A stretch of 64,000 bases of DNA from Petropleomorpha daqingensis (GCF_013408985.1 NZ_JACBZT010000001.1:1178001-1242000); one strand, 5' to 3'; shown: positions 17,510 through 27,638, counted from the first letter of the stretch. Made by a program: numbers and translations. Notes: generated by a model from the sequence alone, not told the origin.

Positions 17510-18712
17510 ATGTCCTCCGACCACCTCCACGCGCTGAGCGGCCCTGAGCTGCTCGACCGCACGCGTGATCTCGTCGAGGCGGTCAACCGGGCGCAGGCCG
17601 AGCTGGCGCGCACCGTCCGCGTCGCGGACTCCAAGCGGGCGTTCGCCGGCGACGGGCAGAAGACGGCGCAGTCGTGGCTGCGCGGGCACGGCCGGCTGTC
17701 GAAGGCCGCGGCCTCGCAGGTGGTGCGCAACGGCCGCGCGCTCGAGCAGCTCCCGGACGTGGAGGAGGCCCACGCCGCCGGGCGCCTGACCGCCGATCAG
17801 GTCGAGGTGATCGCGCAGATCACCGCGCCGAAGTACGCCCGGCTGATCACCGCCCAGGGCGGCAGCGTCGCGGCGGTCGGGCAGGTGCTCGGCCGGTTCG
17901 CCGTCGACCGGCCGCACGCGGACCTGACCGAGCTGGTGCACCAGGTGCTGCAACGCCTCGATCAGGACGGCCCGGAACCCGATCCCACCGAGGAGCGGTT
18001 CCTGACCCTCGTCACGCACGCCGACGGCAGCGTCACCGGCCGCTTCCACCTCGATCCGCTCGGCGCGCAGAAGGTCCAGGCCGCGCTGGAGGCCCACCGG
18101 CAGGCCGACCGGCCCGCCGGTGACCAGCGCACCCTCGCCCAGCAGCAGGCCGACGCGCTGGTCCAGTGGGCCGACAACACCCTGGCCGCCGGCACCGCCC
18201 CCCTGCTGCGCCGCACCCGCCCGCAGGTCGCGGTGAAGATCGGCTCGGAGGACCTCGCCGACCCGGGCACCGGCAGAGGCGCCGCGACCCTCGGCTTCGG
18301 CGGCGTCGTCTCCGCCGCGAAAGCCCGGCAGGTCGCCTGCGACGCCGAACTGCGCCGCTACCTCATCGCCCCCGACGGCGAACTCTTGGATCTGGGCCGC
18401 AGTCAACGTCTGGCCACCCCGGCTCTACGAAAAGCCGTCGAACTACGCGACGAGGCCTGCGTCTTCGCCGGCTGCGACGGACCGGCCTGGTGGTGCGACG
18501 TCCATCATGTGGTGCATTGGCTCTTCGGCGGCGAAACCAGCCTGGACAACTCCGCGCTGCTCTGCGAACGCCACCACACCCAGGTCCACCACGGCTTCAC
18601 GATCCAGCGAGATCCCGCCGGGCGATGGCACACCTACCGACCCGACGGCACCGAGATCCTCACCATCCGACCCGAGCCCACCGATGCCGAAGAGCTCAGC
18701 CGAGCGGGCTGA
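17510..18712 (+). CDS. DUF222 / HNH endonuclease (13E12 repeat family type)
   Basis: A 400-aa protein with an N-terminal helical DUF222 domain (about residues 5-300) and a C-terminal HNH nuclease of the CxxxxC...HH type: CVFAGCDGPAWWCDVHHVVHW and then LCERHHTQVHH. Such proteins occur in many copies in actinobacterial genomes and are related to the mycobacterial REP13E12 family; their function is unclear and they may be mobile. The last third uses more A/T-ending codons than its neighbours (for example CTACGAAAAGCC near 18425), hinting at a different history. No flanking repeat is seen. Confidence 0.85.
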   Translation: MSSDHLHALSGPELLDRTRDLVEAVNRAQAELARTVRVADSKRAFAGDGQKTAQSWLRGHGRLSKAAASQVVRNGRALEQLPDVEEAHAAGRLTADQVEVIAQITAPKYARLITAQGGSVAAVGQVLGRFAVDRPHADLTELVHQVLQRLDQDGPEPDPTEERFLTLVTHADGSVTGRFHLDPLGAQKVQAALEAHRQADRPAGDQRTLAQQQADALVQWADNTLAAGTAPLLRRTRPQVAVKIGSEDLADPGTGRGAATLGFGGVVSAAKARQVACDAELRRYLIAPDGELLDLGRSQRLATPALRKAVELRDEACVFAGCDGPAWWCDVHHVVHWLFGGETSLDNSALLCERHHTQVHHGFTIQRDPAGRWHTYRPDGTEILTIRPEPTDAEELSRAG

Positions 18713-18718
18713 AACGCG

Positions 18719-19072
18719 TCAGTCGTCGGTCTCGTCGCCGGACAGCCGCGCCCGGAGGTCTTCCTTGGCCGTCCGGCGGGCGACGCTGCGCGCCGCGAGC
18801 GCCTCGGTGAGCCGATCGCGCACCGGCCGCAGGACGAGGTAGCTCACCGGCATCGACAGCAGCACGCCGAACAGCAGCCCGGCGTAGCTGGCGAGGCCCG
18901 CCCACCACAGCACGAGCACGAGCACGACCGCGATCGCGATCCGGTCGAACGTGTAGAAGAGCAGCCAGGGCAGCACCTTCGGCGGGCTGGCCGGCCGGCC
19001 GTCGGGACCGCCCGGTGCCGGGACGCTTCCCGAGGCGGTCGACTCGGCGGGGGTGGGGGTGGTCTCAGCCAT
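18719..19072 (-). CDS. DUF4229 family membrane protein
   Basis: A 117-aa protein with a Pro/Ala-rich N-terminus (1-32), two transmembrane helices (about 34-56 and 60-82) and a charged C-terminal tail ending DLRARLSGDETDD. This matches actinobacterial DUF4229 proteins, whose function is unknown. The ATG at 19072 is preferred to earlier in-frame starts because it overlaps the end of the Lrp gene by 8 nt, giving a two-gene operon. Confidence 0.75.
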   Translation of the reverse strand: MAETTPTPAESTASGSVPAPGGPDGRPASPPKVLPWLLFYTFDRIAIAVVLVLVLWWAGLASYAGLLFGVLLSMPVSYLVLRPVRDRLTEALAARSVARRTAKEDLRARLSGDETDD

Positions 19073-19493
19073 CACGGCCCTCCCACTTGGTGGACAGGAC
19101 GACCGTCGTCCGGGTGCGGGCAACGCCCCGGATCCGGTTCAACGCACTGATGGTGGCCTCCAGAGCCGGGATGTCGGAAACCCGCACCTTGAGCACGTAG
19201 CCCTCGCTGCCGGCCACGCGCCAGCAGTCCTCGATGCCGGGCGTGGCCCGCAGTGCCTCCTCGACGCCGGTGTCGTCGACCGAGTCGCTCTCGATCACAC
19301 CGACGAGAGCCGTCACGTGCAGGCCCACCGCGGCCGGGTCGATGACCGCCCGGTAGCCGGAGATCACCCCGGCCGCCTCGAGCTTGCCGACCCGCTCGTG
19401 CACGGCCGGGGAGGACAGCCCCACCTGCCGGGCGAGCTCGGCGTAGCTGGCCCGGCCGTTCGCGCGCAGCAGGTCGATGAGCTGGCGGTCCAC
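19065..19493 (-). CDS. Lrp/AsnC family transcriptional regulator
   Basis: A 142-aa regulator with an N-terminal winged HTH (ELARQVGLSSPAVHERVGKLE, near residues 19-39, is the helix-turn-helix) and a C-terminal RAM ligand-binding domain (VTALVGVIES, VAGSEGYVLKVRV). Such proteins sense amino acids. The GTG at 19493 is the only available start; the preceding in-frame triplets look like coding sequence (ETVIDA before the GTG) but contain no start codon. It is followed by DUF4229. Confidence 0.88.
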   Translation of the reverse strand: MDRQLIDLLRANGRASYAELARQVGLSSPAVHERVGKLEAAGVISGYRAVIDPAAVGLHVTALVGVIESDSVDDTGVEEALRATPGIEDCWRVAGSEGYVLKVRVSDIPALEATISALNRIRGVARTRTTVVLSTKWEGRDG

Positions 19494-19597
19494 GGCGTCG
19501 ATGACGGTCTCCGTCCTGCGGGTGCGGACGACGGCGGTTCGCCGTCCGTTTCCGAGTATTCCTGCGGACGTACATTGGAGGCGGACGAGGGGGTGTT

Positions 19598-19819
19598 GTG
19601 CCGATGGCGGCGTTCCTGGTGGTGCTCCTGGTGGCGGTCGGGGTGGTCGTGCTCCTCATGCGCGCCGCGGCCGCCTCGGGTGGCAGCGGAGGCGTCTCCT
19701 CGCCGCGACCGCCACGGGTGCGCCCGCAGCGCCCGCGCCGTCCGGTCGCTCCCGACGACGATCCCGACTTCCTGCGCGAGCTCGGCCGCCGCAGCAAGGG
19801 CGAGGGCCCGACCGTCTGA
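19598..19819 (+). CDS. Small single-pass membrane protein (73 aa)
   Basis: One hydrophobic helix at the N-terminus (about residues 4-25) is followed by a Ser/Gly linker, an Arg/Pro-rich stretch and an acidic DDDPDFLRELGRR end. No family is recognised. GTG at 19598 or ATG at 19604 may start it; a purine-rich GAGGGGG lies just upstream. Its TGA abuts the stop of the reverse gene at 19820 (shared TGATCA). Confidence 0.6.
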   Translation: MPMAAFLVVLLVAVGVVVLLMRAAAASGGSGGVSSPRPPRVRPQRPRRPVAPDDDPDFLRELGRRSKGEGPTV

Positions 19820-20101
19820 TCAAGCGGCGGGCGTCGTCCCGAGCAGCCAACCGAGGCCGCCTTGTGCGGGCTCCTCGCCCTCGGCGGACAGGTCACCCGG
19901 CCAGCCGAGACCGTGGCCCTTGTTCGGCGGCGCGGGCCAGCCGACCTCGCCGGACTGCTGCGCCTGCTCCTCGACCGTCCGGTGCGACGCGGTCGCAGTC
20001 CCCCGGCGGGCCATCCCCTCCGCGACGAGAGGGTGCACGGACGATCCGTCCGTGGCCGTGTGCCTACCCATGGCGGGCATGGAAGCACGCGGGGGCAACA
20101 T
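19820..20101 (-). CDS. Hypothetical protein, last cistron of the rex-hem-ccs operon (93 aa)
   Basis: A 93-aa soluble protein of unknown function, with RTVEEQAQQSGEVGWPAPP in the middle and GWLLGTTPAA at the end. Its ATG is 3 nt after the ccsB stop, which supports a real gene co-expressed with cytochrome c maturation. An internal Met at residue 8 is an alternative start. Confidence 0.55.
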   Translation of the reverse strand: MLPPRASMPAMGRHTATDGSSVHPLVAEGMARRGTATASHRTVEEQAQQSGEVGWPAPPNKGHGLGWPGDLSAEGEEPAQGGLGWLLGTTPAA

Positions 20102-20104
20102 CCG

Positions 20105-21079
20105 TCACTTGCCGACGCCCGCGTAGCTGTGCAGCCCGGTCGACACCAGGTTCACGTACAGCAGGTTGAAGATCATCACCGCGAGCCCGACGACGTTCAC
20201 CCATGCCGCCGGCCGCCCGCGCCAGCCCGCCGTCGTCCGGGCGTGCAGGTACCCGGCGTAGACGACCCAGGCGATGAACGCCCAGGTCTCCTTGGGGTCC
20301 CAGCCCCAGAACCGACCCCAGGCGCTCTCCGCCCAGATCGCGCCGGCGATCACGGCGAAGGTCCAGATCGGGAAGCCGAAGACGGCGGTGCGGTGCGCGA
20401 CGCGGTCGAGGGCCGCGGCGGCGGGGAGCCGCTCCACGATCTGCATGCCCGAGCCGCCGGCCGGCGCGCCCGCGGCCACCTTGGCCTCGTACCGCGTCCG
20501 CAGCAGGTACAGCACGCTCGCGATCCCGCTGACGAAGAAGATGCCGAAGCCGAGGATCGCCGTGGTCACGTGGATGGCCAGCCAGTACGAGCGCAGCGCC
20601 GCCACGAGCGGCTTGGCGTCGGTGTAGAGCTTCAGGCCGATGAGCACCAGGGCCAGCACGGCCGGCCCCATGACGAAGGCGCCGATGTGCCGCAGCGCGG
20701 GGGCCCGCACGGCCAGGACGGTGAACGCGGCCACCGCGACGAGCACTACCGCGGTGGCGAACTCGTACATGTTGCCCCAGGGCAGGCGGTCCACGGCCAG
20801 CCCGCGGGTGACGAGGATCCCCACGTGGGTGACCAGCCCGGCGACGGTCAGCCCCATCGCGATCAGGCCCCAGCGCCGTCCCCGAACGGGTTCGGCCGCG
20901 GGCTCGGTCGCCGGGGCGGCCGGTTCGACCGGAGCGCCCGCGCCGACGAGCTCACGGGTGCGCGCGGGACGGCGACCGAACGCCAGCTGCGCGCAGAACG
21001 CGACGACGCCCAGCGAGTACAGGGCGACGGTGATCGAGAACAGCGTGTTCGACAGCTGGGCCAGCTCGACAGCGGTCAC
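20105..21079 (-). CDS. ccsB: Cytochrome c biogenesis protein CcsB/CcsA (ResC)
   Basis: The heme-handling half of System II cytochrome c synthetase, 324 aa with about eight membrane helices. The tryptophan-rich heme motif WGWDPKETW is at 258-266, with conserved His170 and His279 as probable heme ligands on either side. A 25-residue Ala/Pro/Glu insert follows the first helix. The GTG at 21079 overlaps the resB stop. It works with ResB to move heme outward and join it to CxxCH apocytochromes. Confidence 0.92.
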   Translation of the reverse strand: MTAVELAQLSNTLFSITVALYSLGVVAFCAQLAFGRRPARTRELVGAGAPVEPAAPATEPAAEPVRGRRWGLIAMGLTVAGLVTHVGILVTRGLAVDRLPWGNMYEFATAVVLVAVAAFTVLAVRAPALRHIGAFVMGPAVLALVLIGLKLYTDAKPLVAALRSYWLAIHVTTAILGFGIFFVSGIASVLYLLRTRYEAKVAAGAPAGGSGMQIVERLPAAAALDRVAHRTAVFGFPIWTFAVIAGAIWAESAWGRFWGWDPKETWAFIAWVVYAGYLHARTTAGWRGRPAAWVNVVGLAVMIFNLLYVNLVSTGLHSYAGVGK

Positions 21080-22680
21080 GTGCGCGAAGCCTCCGGTCCG
21101 GGTGCAGGAGCGCGGGCGTCCAGCGCCGCCCGCAGGTCGCCGGTCAGCGCGGCGAACCGCGGACCGGAATCGCCGCTGCCCCGCGTGAGGGAGGCCAGCG
21201 ACAGAACGGTACCGCCGCCGTCCGGGGCCCCGGTCACCCGGGCGAAGAACCGTTCCCGGCGCACGAGCAGCATCCCGAGCAGCCCGGCGAGCATCGCCAG
21301 CGCCGAGACCAGCACCCACACCTGCCCCGGGTCGTGCGAGAACTGCAGCGCCGCGAACTCCTTGTAGCCGCTGAAGGTGATCGTCGTCCCGTCGTCGAGG
21401 GTGAGCGACTGCCCCTCGGCCAGGTTCGCCGCGCCGACCCGGTTGAGGGCGCCGCGGTCGATCTGGGTGCTGTCGAGCGAGTAGACCGACTGCGGCAGCC
21501 CGGAGTCCAGGCCGAGGTAGCCGCGGTAGGCGACGATCGCCACCTGCGGTGCCAGCGGCCGCGGGTCGACCGAGGTCAGGACGCCGCCCTGCACGACACC
21601 GGTCGGCGCGAAGAACCCCTCCAGCGCCAGCTGGTCGCTCTGCCCCGGCAGGTCCGGCAGCTTGAGCGCGCCCTGGCTGGACATCGTCGTGGTGTCCGAC
21701 GGCAGGAAGGGCACCGAGATGTCCTTGAACGAGGTCCCGTCCGGCAGCGTGACGGTGAACGTCGGGCTGAACCCGTGCCCGGTCACGTACACCCGGTCGC
21801 CGTCGACCCGCAGCGGGTGGTTGACCCCGATCGTGGTCTCGCGGCCGGACTCGCCGGGGGCGCCGTAGGTGATCTTCGCCGTGTACGACGACGCGGTGAG
21901 GTCCTCCTCGTACTGCGCGCGGAAGTCCTCGAGGTTGATGCACAGCGGCGTGAGGTCGCTGCCCTCGACGAGCGGACCGGCCGAGTAGTTGTCGTACTGC
22001 TGGAACGAGTTGCAGAAGCCCTGCCCCTCGGTGACCAGGATGCTGCCCTCGTAGCCCCACAGCTTGCCGCCGGCCAGCGCCAGCAGCAGCGCCACCAGCG
22101 ACAGGTGGAAGACGAGGTTGCCGGTCTCCTTGAGCAGGCCCTTCTCGGCCGAGAGCTCGGGACCGGAGCTGCCGTCGCGGCGCACCACCCGGAACCGGCG
22201 GACCCGCAGCTCCTCCTCCACGACGTCCAGCGCCTCGGTGCCGGGGAGCGGGGTCGGCACGCTCGTGGAGTCCGGCAGCCGCAGCAGGTGCCGGGGCGCG
22301 GCCGGCGGCGCGGCCCGCAGCGCGCGCAGGTGCTCCAGGCCGCGCGGCAGCACGCAGCCGATCAGCGAGATGAACAGCAGCAGGTACACCGCGGCGAACC
22401 ACGGCGAGCTGAAGACGTCGAACAGGTACAGCTTGTCCAGGATCGGCGCGAGCGTCGGGTGGTCGGTGAAGTACCCGTTGACCTGGTTCTGCGACAGCGA
22501 GCGCTGCGGCAGCAGCGAGCCGGGGATCGCCGCGACCGCCAGCAGGAACAGCAGGATGATCGCCGTCCGCATGGCGGTCAGCCGGCGCCACCAGCGCAGC
22601 AGGGTGCCGGTCACCCGGCGGTGCACCGGCGGCGGGGACGGCGGGACGGGCGTCGTCCGGGGCGGGTCGAGAACGCTCAC
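21076..22680 (-). CDS. resB: Cytochrome c biogenesis protein ResB (Ccs1)
   Basis: A 534-aa membrane protein, partner of CcsB. Helices lie near residues 37-57, 85-110, 190-210 and close to the C-terminus; between the last two is the large extracytoplasmic domain. LLKETGNLVFHLSLVALL is a ResB hallmark with a likely heme-ligand His. The GTG at 22680 overlaps the ccdA stop; the open frame upstream is a shadow of ccdA. Confidence 0.92.
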   Translation of the reverse strand: MSVLDPPRTTPVPPSPPPVHRRVTGTLLRWWRRLTAMRTAIILLFLLAVAAIPGSLLPQRSLSQNQVNGYFTDHPTLAPILDKLYLFDVFSSPWFAAVYLLLFISLIGCVLPRGLEHLRALRAAPPAAPRHLLRLPDSTSVPTPLPGTEALDVVEEELRVRRFRVVRRDGSSGPELSAEKGLLKETGNLVFHLSLVALLLALAGGKLWGYEGSILVTEGQGFCNSFQQYDNYSAGPLVEGSDLTPLCINLEDFRAQYEEDLTASSYTAKITYGAPGESGRETTIGVNHPLRVDGDRVYVTGHGFSPTFTVTLPDGTSFKDISVPFLPSDTTTMSSQGALKLPDLPGQSDQLALEGFFAPTGVVQGGVLTSVDPRPLAPQVAIVAYRGYLGLDSGLPQSVYSLDSTQIDRGALNRVGAANLAEGQSLTLDDGTTITFSGYKEFAALQFSHDPGQVWVLVSALAMLAGLLGMLLVRRERFFARVTGAPDGGGTVLSLASLTRGSGDSGPRFAALTGDLRAALDARAPAPGPEASRT

Positions 22681-23501
22681 AGCGCCGACTCCCCGAATCC
22701 GCTGCTGGCCAGCCCCGACCGCAGCCACTGCATGAGATCTGTCCAGAGCCCCGTGACCAGCAGGATGCCGACGACGACCAGGACGGCGCCGCCGATCCGG
22801 GTCACCGTGCGCGCGTGCCGGCGCAGGAAGGACGTCGCGCCCATCGCCCAGCGCGCACCGAGGGCGACGAGCACGAACGGGATGCCCAGGCCGAGGCAGT
22901 AGGCGACCCCGAGGACCGCCCCGCGGCCCGCGGTGGCCTCGGCGTAGGCGAGCGAGTTGACCGCGGCCAGCGTCGGCCCGAGGCACGGCGTCCAGCCCAG
23001 CCCGAAGACGATGCCGAGCAGCGGCGCCCCGGCCAGCCCGGCGACGGGCCGCGCCGAGATCCGGGCGGTGCGCTGCAGGAACGGCAGCCAGCCGAGGAAC
23101 GCCAGGCCCATCACGATCGTGACGACGCCGAACACCCGGTTGAGCACGTCGGAGTACTCGAGCAGCAGCCGGCCGAGACCGCCGAAGGCCGCCCCGAACG
23201 CGACGAAGACCAGCGTGAAGCCGAGCACGAACAGCAGGGCGCCGGCGAGCATCCGGCCCCGGGGGGAGCGCTCGTCGGTCTCGGTGCGCACCGCGGTCGC
23301 CGTCCCCCCACCACTGCCGGCGGCGACCGGCGAAGCGGTACGGGCGCCCGTGCCGACCAGGCCGGTGACGTAGGAGAGGTAGCCGGGCACGAGCGGCAGC
23401 ACGCACGGCGAGGCGAAGCTGATCAGCCCGACGAGGGCCGCGATCCCGGCGGCCACGAGCAGGGGGCCGTCGGTGACCAGGCGGCTGAAGGTCTCGCCCA
23501 C
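22677..23501 (-). CDS. ccdA: Thiol-disulfide transporter CcdA
   Basis: A DsbD-type membrane protein of 274 aa with about six helices. The redox pair is Cys33 (FASPCVLPLVPG) and Cys173 (WTPCLGPTL). It carries electrons from cytoplasmic thioredoxin to the extracytoplasmic thioredoxin TlpA, encoded just upstream. The loop at 51-80 is Gly/Thr-rich and longer than usual. The GTG start is 1 nt after the tlpA stop, with GAGGG in front. Confidence 0.93.
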   Translation of the reverse strand: MGETFSRLVTDGPLLVAAGIAALVGLISFASPCVLPLVPGYLSYVTGLVGTGARTASPVAAGSGGGTATAVRTETDERSPRGRMLAGALLFVLGFTLVFVAFGAAFGGLGRLLLEYSDVLNRVFGVVTIVMGLAFLGWLPFLQRTARISARPVAGLAGAPLLGIVFGLGWTPCLGPTLAAVNSLAYAEATAGRGAVLGVAYCLGLGIPFVLVALGARWAMGATSFLRRHARTVTRIGGAVLVVVGILLVTGLWTDLMQWLRSGLASSGFGESAL

Positions 23502-23502
23502 C

Positions 23503-24141
23503 TCAGCCCTCCTCGACGACGCGGTCGAGGACGGTCTGCAGGTCCTCCGGCTTCACCGCGGCGGTGTACACCGCGGCCACCCGTCCGTCGCGGTCCAGCA
23601 CGATGGTGGACGGGATCGCGTTGGCCGGGTAGTCCCGGAACGCCAGCGCCACCTCGCCGCGCGGGTCGTAGAGCGACGGGTAGGTGATGTCCTTGCTCTG
23701 CAGGAAGGCGTCGGCCAGCTGCTCGTCGTCCTTGACGTTGACGCCGAGGAACTGCACGCCGTCGCCCTTGACCGCGGCGTAGACCTGCTGGAACTCCGGC
23801 GTCTCCACCCGGCAGGGCGGGCACCAGGAGCCCCAGAAGTTGATCACGGACACGTCGCCGGACAGCGAGGACGAGGAGAACTCCGTGCCGTCGAGCAGCC
23901 GGCCGCCGAACTCCGGCGCGCTCTGGCGGTCCTTCACCGGGATGACCTCGCCGGCGGGGGTGCCGGCGACGAACCGGAACTCGCCGCCGTTGTTGACGTC
24001 GACGGCGTCCTTGCCGGTGCAGCCCGCGACCAGCAGGGCCGCTCCGACGAGCGCGAGCACCAGGCGCCGATTCATCCGCCGGATTCCACGACGAGAACGG
24101 CTCGCGCCGGCGGCCTGCGGGTTGAAGGTGGCACCGCTCAT
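23503..24141 (-). CDS. TlpA/ResA-like thioredoxin lipoprotein
   Basis: An extracytoplasmic thioredoxin (AhpC/TSA-like fold) with the redox site SWCPPCR, which keeps apocytochrome c cysteines reduced. A lipoprotein signal LLVAGC is visible. Start is ambiguous: ATG 24141 overlaps the upstream stop (ATGA), as nearly every gene in this operon does, and gives a long N-terminus (lipobox Cys41). ATG 24075 (MNRRLVLALVG) gives a standard 18-residue signal. The first is listed on context; the second is plausible. Orthologue of Rv0526. Confidence 0.88.
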   Translation of the reverse strand: MSGATFNPQAAGASRSRRGIRRMNRRLVLALVGAALLVAGCTGKDAVDVNNGGEFRFVAGTPAGEVIPVKDRQSAPEFGGRLLDGTEFSSSSLSGDVSVINFWGSWCPPCRVETPEFQQVYAAVKGDGVQFLGVNVKDDEQLADAFLQSKDITYPSLYDPRGEVALAFRDYPANAIPSTIVLDRDGRVAAVYTAAVKPEDLQTVLDRVVEEG

Positions 24142-24776
24142 GCCCCGGGCACCGCGTCGGGGTCGGTGGCTCCCGCCGGCTCGGCGTAGGAGAGCCCGGT
24201 GAACCGGTCGCCCACGTAGGTCAGCGACGTGACGCTGGCCAGGCCGCACTGCCGGCGGCGCGGGTCGTGCACGTACCGGCGGCCCTCGAGGTGCAACCGC
24301 ACCGTCCAGATGGGCAGCTGGTGGCTGACCAGGACCGTCGCGTGCCCGCGGGAGGCGTCCCGGGCGGCCTCGACCGCCCGGATCATGCGGGCGGCGATCT
24401 CGACGTAGGGCTCGCCCCACGACGGCTGCAGCGGGTTGCGCAGCTTCCACCAGTTGGCCGGGCGGCGGAACACGCCCGCTCCCCCGGCCACCCGCATGCC
24501 CTCGAACGCGTTGCCCGCCTCGATCAGCCGCTCGTCGAGCTCCACCGGCAGGCCGAGCTCGGCGGCGATCGGCGCGGCGGTCTGCTGGGCCCGCTCCAGC
24601 GGGCTGGAGACCAGGCGGACGACGTCCTTGCCCGCGAACCAGGCGGCGGCCTTCTTCGCCATCATCTCCCCGGCGTCGGAGAGCCGGAAGCCCGGGAGAC
24701 GGCCGTAGAGGATGCCGTCGGGGTTGAACACCTCGCCGTGCCGCAGCAGGTGGACGACGGTGGTCTCCTCGCTCAC
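24138..24776 (-). CDS. Histidine phosphatase family protein (phosphoglycerate mutase-like)
   Basis: A 212-aa member of the histidine phosphatase superfamily. The catalytic [10 protein letters not shown] motif is near the N-terminus, [11 protein letters not shown] and the second His in [10 protein letters not shown] follow. It is not the glycolytic mutase (see 50005). In mycobacteria the equivalent Rv0525 also sits between hemL and the cytochrome c genes; its substrate is unknown. GTG overlaps the hemL stop. Confidence 0.87.
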   Translation of the reverse strand: MSEETTVVHLLRHGEVFNPDGILYGRLPGFRLSDAGEMMAKKAAAWFAGKDVVRLVSSPLERAQQTAAPIAAELGLPVELDERLIEAGNAFEGMRVAGGAGVFRRPANWWKLRNPLQPSWGEPYVEIAARMIRAVEAARDASRGHATVLVSHQLPIWTVRLHLEGRRYVHDPRRRQCGLASVTSLTYVGDRFTGLSYAEPAGATDPDAVPGA

Positions 24777-26146
24777 GGGGTGGCCTCGGCGTCGTCGGGC
24801 GCGGCGTGCACGGGGCCGGGGCGGGCTGCAGCGGCGGCGCGGGCAGCCGCGGGCAGCGCGGCGAGCACGCGGTCGAGCGCCTCGCCCTCCAGCTGCGCGT
24901 TGACGAACCAGGCCTCGAAGGCCGACGGCGGCAGGTAGACGCCGCGGGCGAGCATCTCGTGGAAGAACGCGGTGTAGCGGCCGACGTCCTGGCTCTTGGC
25001 GTCGTCGTAGTCGCGGACCTGCCGCTCGTCGGGCACGAAGAAGACGCTGAACATGTTGCCGGCCTGCTGCACCCGGTGCGGCACCCCGGCGGCGAACAGC
25101 GCGGCGCTCGCCGCACCGCGCAGCGTTGCGGACACCTTGTCGCAGCGGGCGTAGACCTCGTCGGTGCAGTGCCGCAGCGTGGTCAGCCCGGCGGCGACCG
25201 CGACCGGGTTCCCCGACAGGGTGCCTGCCTGGTAGACCGGCCCGACCGGCGCCAGCTGGTCCATCAGCTCGGCGCGACCGCCGAACGCCGCGGCCGGCAG
25301 CCCGCCGCCCATGACCTTGCCGAAGGTGAACAGGTCGGCGGCCACGGGGTCGAGGCCGTACCAGCCGGACCGGGACACCCGGAAGCCGGTCATCACCTCG
25401 TCGAGCACCAGCAGCGCCCCGTGCGCGGCGGTGATCCGGCGCAGCGCGGCGTTGAACCCGTCCAGCGGCGGGACGACGCCCATGTTGCCGGCGGCGGCCT
25501 CCGCGATGACGCACGCGATGTCGGCGCCGCGCTCGGCGAAGACCTGCTCGACCGCGGCGACGTCGTTGTAGGGCAGGACGACGGTGTCGGCGGCGGCGCC
25601 GGTGGTGACACCCGGGGTGTCGGGCAGCCCGAGCGTGGCGACGCCGGAGCCGGCCGAGGCGAGCAGCGCGTCGACGTGACCGTGGTAGTGCCCGGCGAAC
25701 TTCACGACCAGCCGGCGCCCGGTCGCGCCGCGTGCCAGCCGGATCGCCGACAGCACCGCCTCGGTGCCGGAGTTGACCAGCCGGACCTTCTGCACCGGCG
25801 GCATCCGGCGGGCGATCTCCTCGGCCAGGTCCAGCTCGCCCTCGGTGGGCGCGCCGAACGACAGCCCGGCCGCGGCGGCGGTGGACACCGCCTGGACGAC
25901 GGCCGGGTGGGCGTGGCCGAGCAGCATCGGCCCCCAGGAGCTGACCAGGTCGACGTAGCGGCGGCCGTCGGCGTCGACGAGGTAGGGCCCGGACGCCGAC
26001 ACCATGAAGCGCGGGGTCCCCCCGACCGCGCGGAAGGCGCGGACCGGGCTGTTCACCCCGCCCGGGGTGATCTCCTGGCCCCGGGCGAACAGGTCGGCAG
26101 AGACCGGGGCCTCGTAGGCGTAGCGGGCGGCGTCCGACGAGGTCAC
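24773..26146 (-). CDS. hemL: Glutamate-1-semialdehyde 2,1-aminomutase
   Basis: A PLP enzyme of 457 aa that makes 5-aminolevulinate, the second step of the C5 heme route after Hem[14 protein letters not shown] at the N-terminus, [19 protein letters not shown] and the PLP lysine in [12 protein letters not shown] are all present. The C-terminal 30 residues are an Ala-rich tail. GTG start overlaps the preceding stop. Confidence 0.95.
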   Translation of the reverse strand: MTSSDAARYAYEAPVSADLFARGQEITPGGVNSPVRAFRAVGGTPRFMVSASGPYLVDADGRRYVDLVSSWGPMLLGHAHPAVVQAVSTAAAAGLSFGAPTEGELDLAEEIARRMPPVQKVRLVNSGTEAVLSAIRLARGATGRRLVVKFAGHYHGHVDALLASAGSGVATLGLPDTPGVTTGAAADTVVLPYNDVAAVEQVFAERGADIACVIAEAAAGNMGVVPPLDGFNAALRRITAAHGALLVLDEVMTGFRVSRSGWYGLDPVAADLFTFGKVMGGGLPAAAFGGRAELMDQLAPVGPVYQAGTLSGNPVAVAAGLTTLRHCTDEVYARCDKVSATLRGAASAALFAAGVPHRVQQAGNMFSVFFVPDERQVRDYDDAKSQDVGRYTAFFHEMLARGVYLPPSAFEAWFVNAQLEGEALDRVLAALPAAARAAAAARPGPVHAAPDDAEATP

Positions 26147-26661
26147 TGATCCAGTGTCCCCTGCGAACCTGAGGACCCGTCGAAGGGATGGCCGTTCGAC
26201 GGAGGAGTGACGACCGCGAGGATCGCGGTGGTCAGCGCGGCGGGGTCGCGGGTCGGCACGAGGACGGTCCGGCCGTCGGTGAGCCTCAGCGGCAGCCCGG
26301 TGCGGCCCTTCGGGACCGACCAGCCGCCGCCGAGCACCGGAGCCCCGGCGTCCACGCCCGCCTCGCCCTCCCGGACGGCGCGCAGGTGGGCGGCGTCGAC
26401 GTCGGCGAGCGCGACCCGCTCGCGGCCGACCGACAGCGCGGCGTCCGGGCCGTCGGCGTCCACGCGCACCGTCCACATCCGGCGGGCGGACAGCGCGCCC
26501 ACGCCCACGACGCCGAGCACCGCGACGACGCAGAGCACCCACACCCAGGCGGGCACGTCGGCGCCGGGCAGCGCGAGGTCGAGCCCGATCAGCACCACGA
26601 GGAACGCGGCGACCAGCCAGAACGGCCGCCACGACCCGCCGGGTTCGATGTAGGGCGTCAC
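26143..26661 (-). CDS. Two-helix membrane protein, DUF3093-like
   Basis: A 172-aa protein inserted between hemB and hemL with 4-nt overlaps on both sides. Two transmembrane helices (about 13-31 and 38-57) precede a soluble beta-rich region with [19 protein letters not shown] and [20 protein letters not shown]. This arrangement resembles actinobacterial DUF3093 or bacterial PH-like proteins, but I cannot assign the family with certainty. Function unknown; coupling suggests a role near heme synthesis or membrane assembly. Confidence 0.7.
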   Translation of the reverse strand: MTPYIEPGGSWRPFWLVAAFLVVLIGLDLALPGADVPAWVWVLCVVAVLGVVGVGALSARRMWTVRVDADGPDAALSVGRERVALADVDAAHLRAVREGEAGVDAGAPVLGGGWSVPKGRTGLPLRLTDGRTVLVPTRDPAALTTAILAVVTPPSNGHPFDGSSGSQGTLDQ

Positions 26662-27638
26662 CGCAGCCAGCGGGCTGCTTCCACCGCCCAGTACGTGAGC
26701 ACCGTTCCGGCGCCCGCGCGGCGGATCGCGGTGAGCGTCTCGAGGATCGCCCGCTGCCGGTCGACCCAGCCGTTGGCCGCGGCCGCCTCGAGCATCGCGT
26801 ACTCGCCGCTGACCTGGTACGCGCTCACCGGCACGTCCACGGCGTCGGCCACCGCGCGCACGATGTCCAGGTACGGCAGCGCCGGCTTGACCATGACGGC
26901 GTCGGCACCCTCGGCGAGGTCCTGGCGCACCTCGCGCAGCGCCTCGTGGGCGTTCGGCGGGTCCATCTGGTAGGTCGACCGGTCGCCGAACTGCGGCGCG
27001 CCCTCGGCGGCCTCCCGGAACGGGCCGTAGAAGCCGCTGGCGTACTTGGCGGCGTAGGCCAGGATCGGCGTCTCGGTGAACCCGGAGCCGTCGAGCGCGC
27101 GGCGGATCGCCGCGACCTGGCCGTCCATCATCCCGCTGGGCGCGATGACGTGGGCCCCGGCCTGGGCCTGGGCGATCGCGACGGCGGCGTAGCGGTCCAG
27201 CGTCGGGTCGTTGTCGACGATCCCGGCCGGCGTGACGACCCCGCAGTGCCCGTGGTCGGTGTACTCGCACAGGCACAGGTCGGCCATGAGCACCAGCTCG
27301 TCGCCGAGGTCGTCCCTGAGCTGCTGCAGCGCCACGTTGACGATGCCGTCGGCGGCGTCGGCCTGCGAGCCGACCGGGTCCTTCTCCGACGGGATGCCGA
27401 ACAGGATCAGCCCCCCGATGCCGGCCTCGGCCGCCTCGTGCGCGGCCTTGCGCAGCGAGTCCAGCGTGTGCTGGACGACGCCCGGCATCGAGCTGATCGG
27501 CACCGGCTCGTCGATGCCCTGCTTGACGAACACCGGGAGCACGAAGTCCGCCGGGGCGAGCCGGGTCTGCGCGGTGAGCCGCCGCAGCGCGGGCGTCGAC
27601 CGCAGCCGACGCCCGCGCGCGAAACCGGGCGACGTCAC
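26658..27638 (-). CDS. hemB: Porphobilinogen synthase (5-aminolevulinate dehydratase)
   Basis: Condenses two 5-aminolevulinates to porphobilinogen. 326 aa. Catalytic lysines are in [15 protein letters not shown] and [12 protein letters not shown]. Metal-type segment [15 protein letters not shown] has the cysteines of zinc-dependent enzymes. The GTG at 27638 overlaps the hemD stop; an open frame upstream is a shadow. Confidence 0.96.
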   Translation of the reverse strand: MTSPGFARGRRLRSTPALRRLTAQTRLAPADFVLPVFVKQGIDEPVPISSMPGVVQHTLDSLRKAAHEAAEAGIGGLILFGIPSEKDPVGSQADAADGIVNVALQQLRDDLGDELVLMADLCLCEYTDHGHCGVVTPAGIVDNDPTLDRYAAVAIAQAQAGAHVIAPSGMMDGQVAAIRRALDGSGFTETPILAYAAKYASGFYGPFREAAEGAPQFGDRSTYQMDPPNAHEALREVRQDLAEGADAVMVKPALPYLDIVRAVADAVDVPVSAYQVSGEYAMLEAAAANGWVDRQRAILETLTAIRRAGAGTVLTYWAVEAARWLR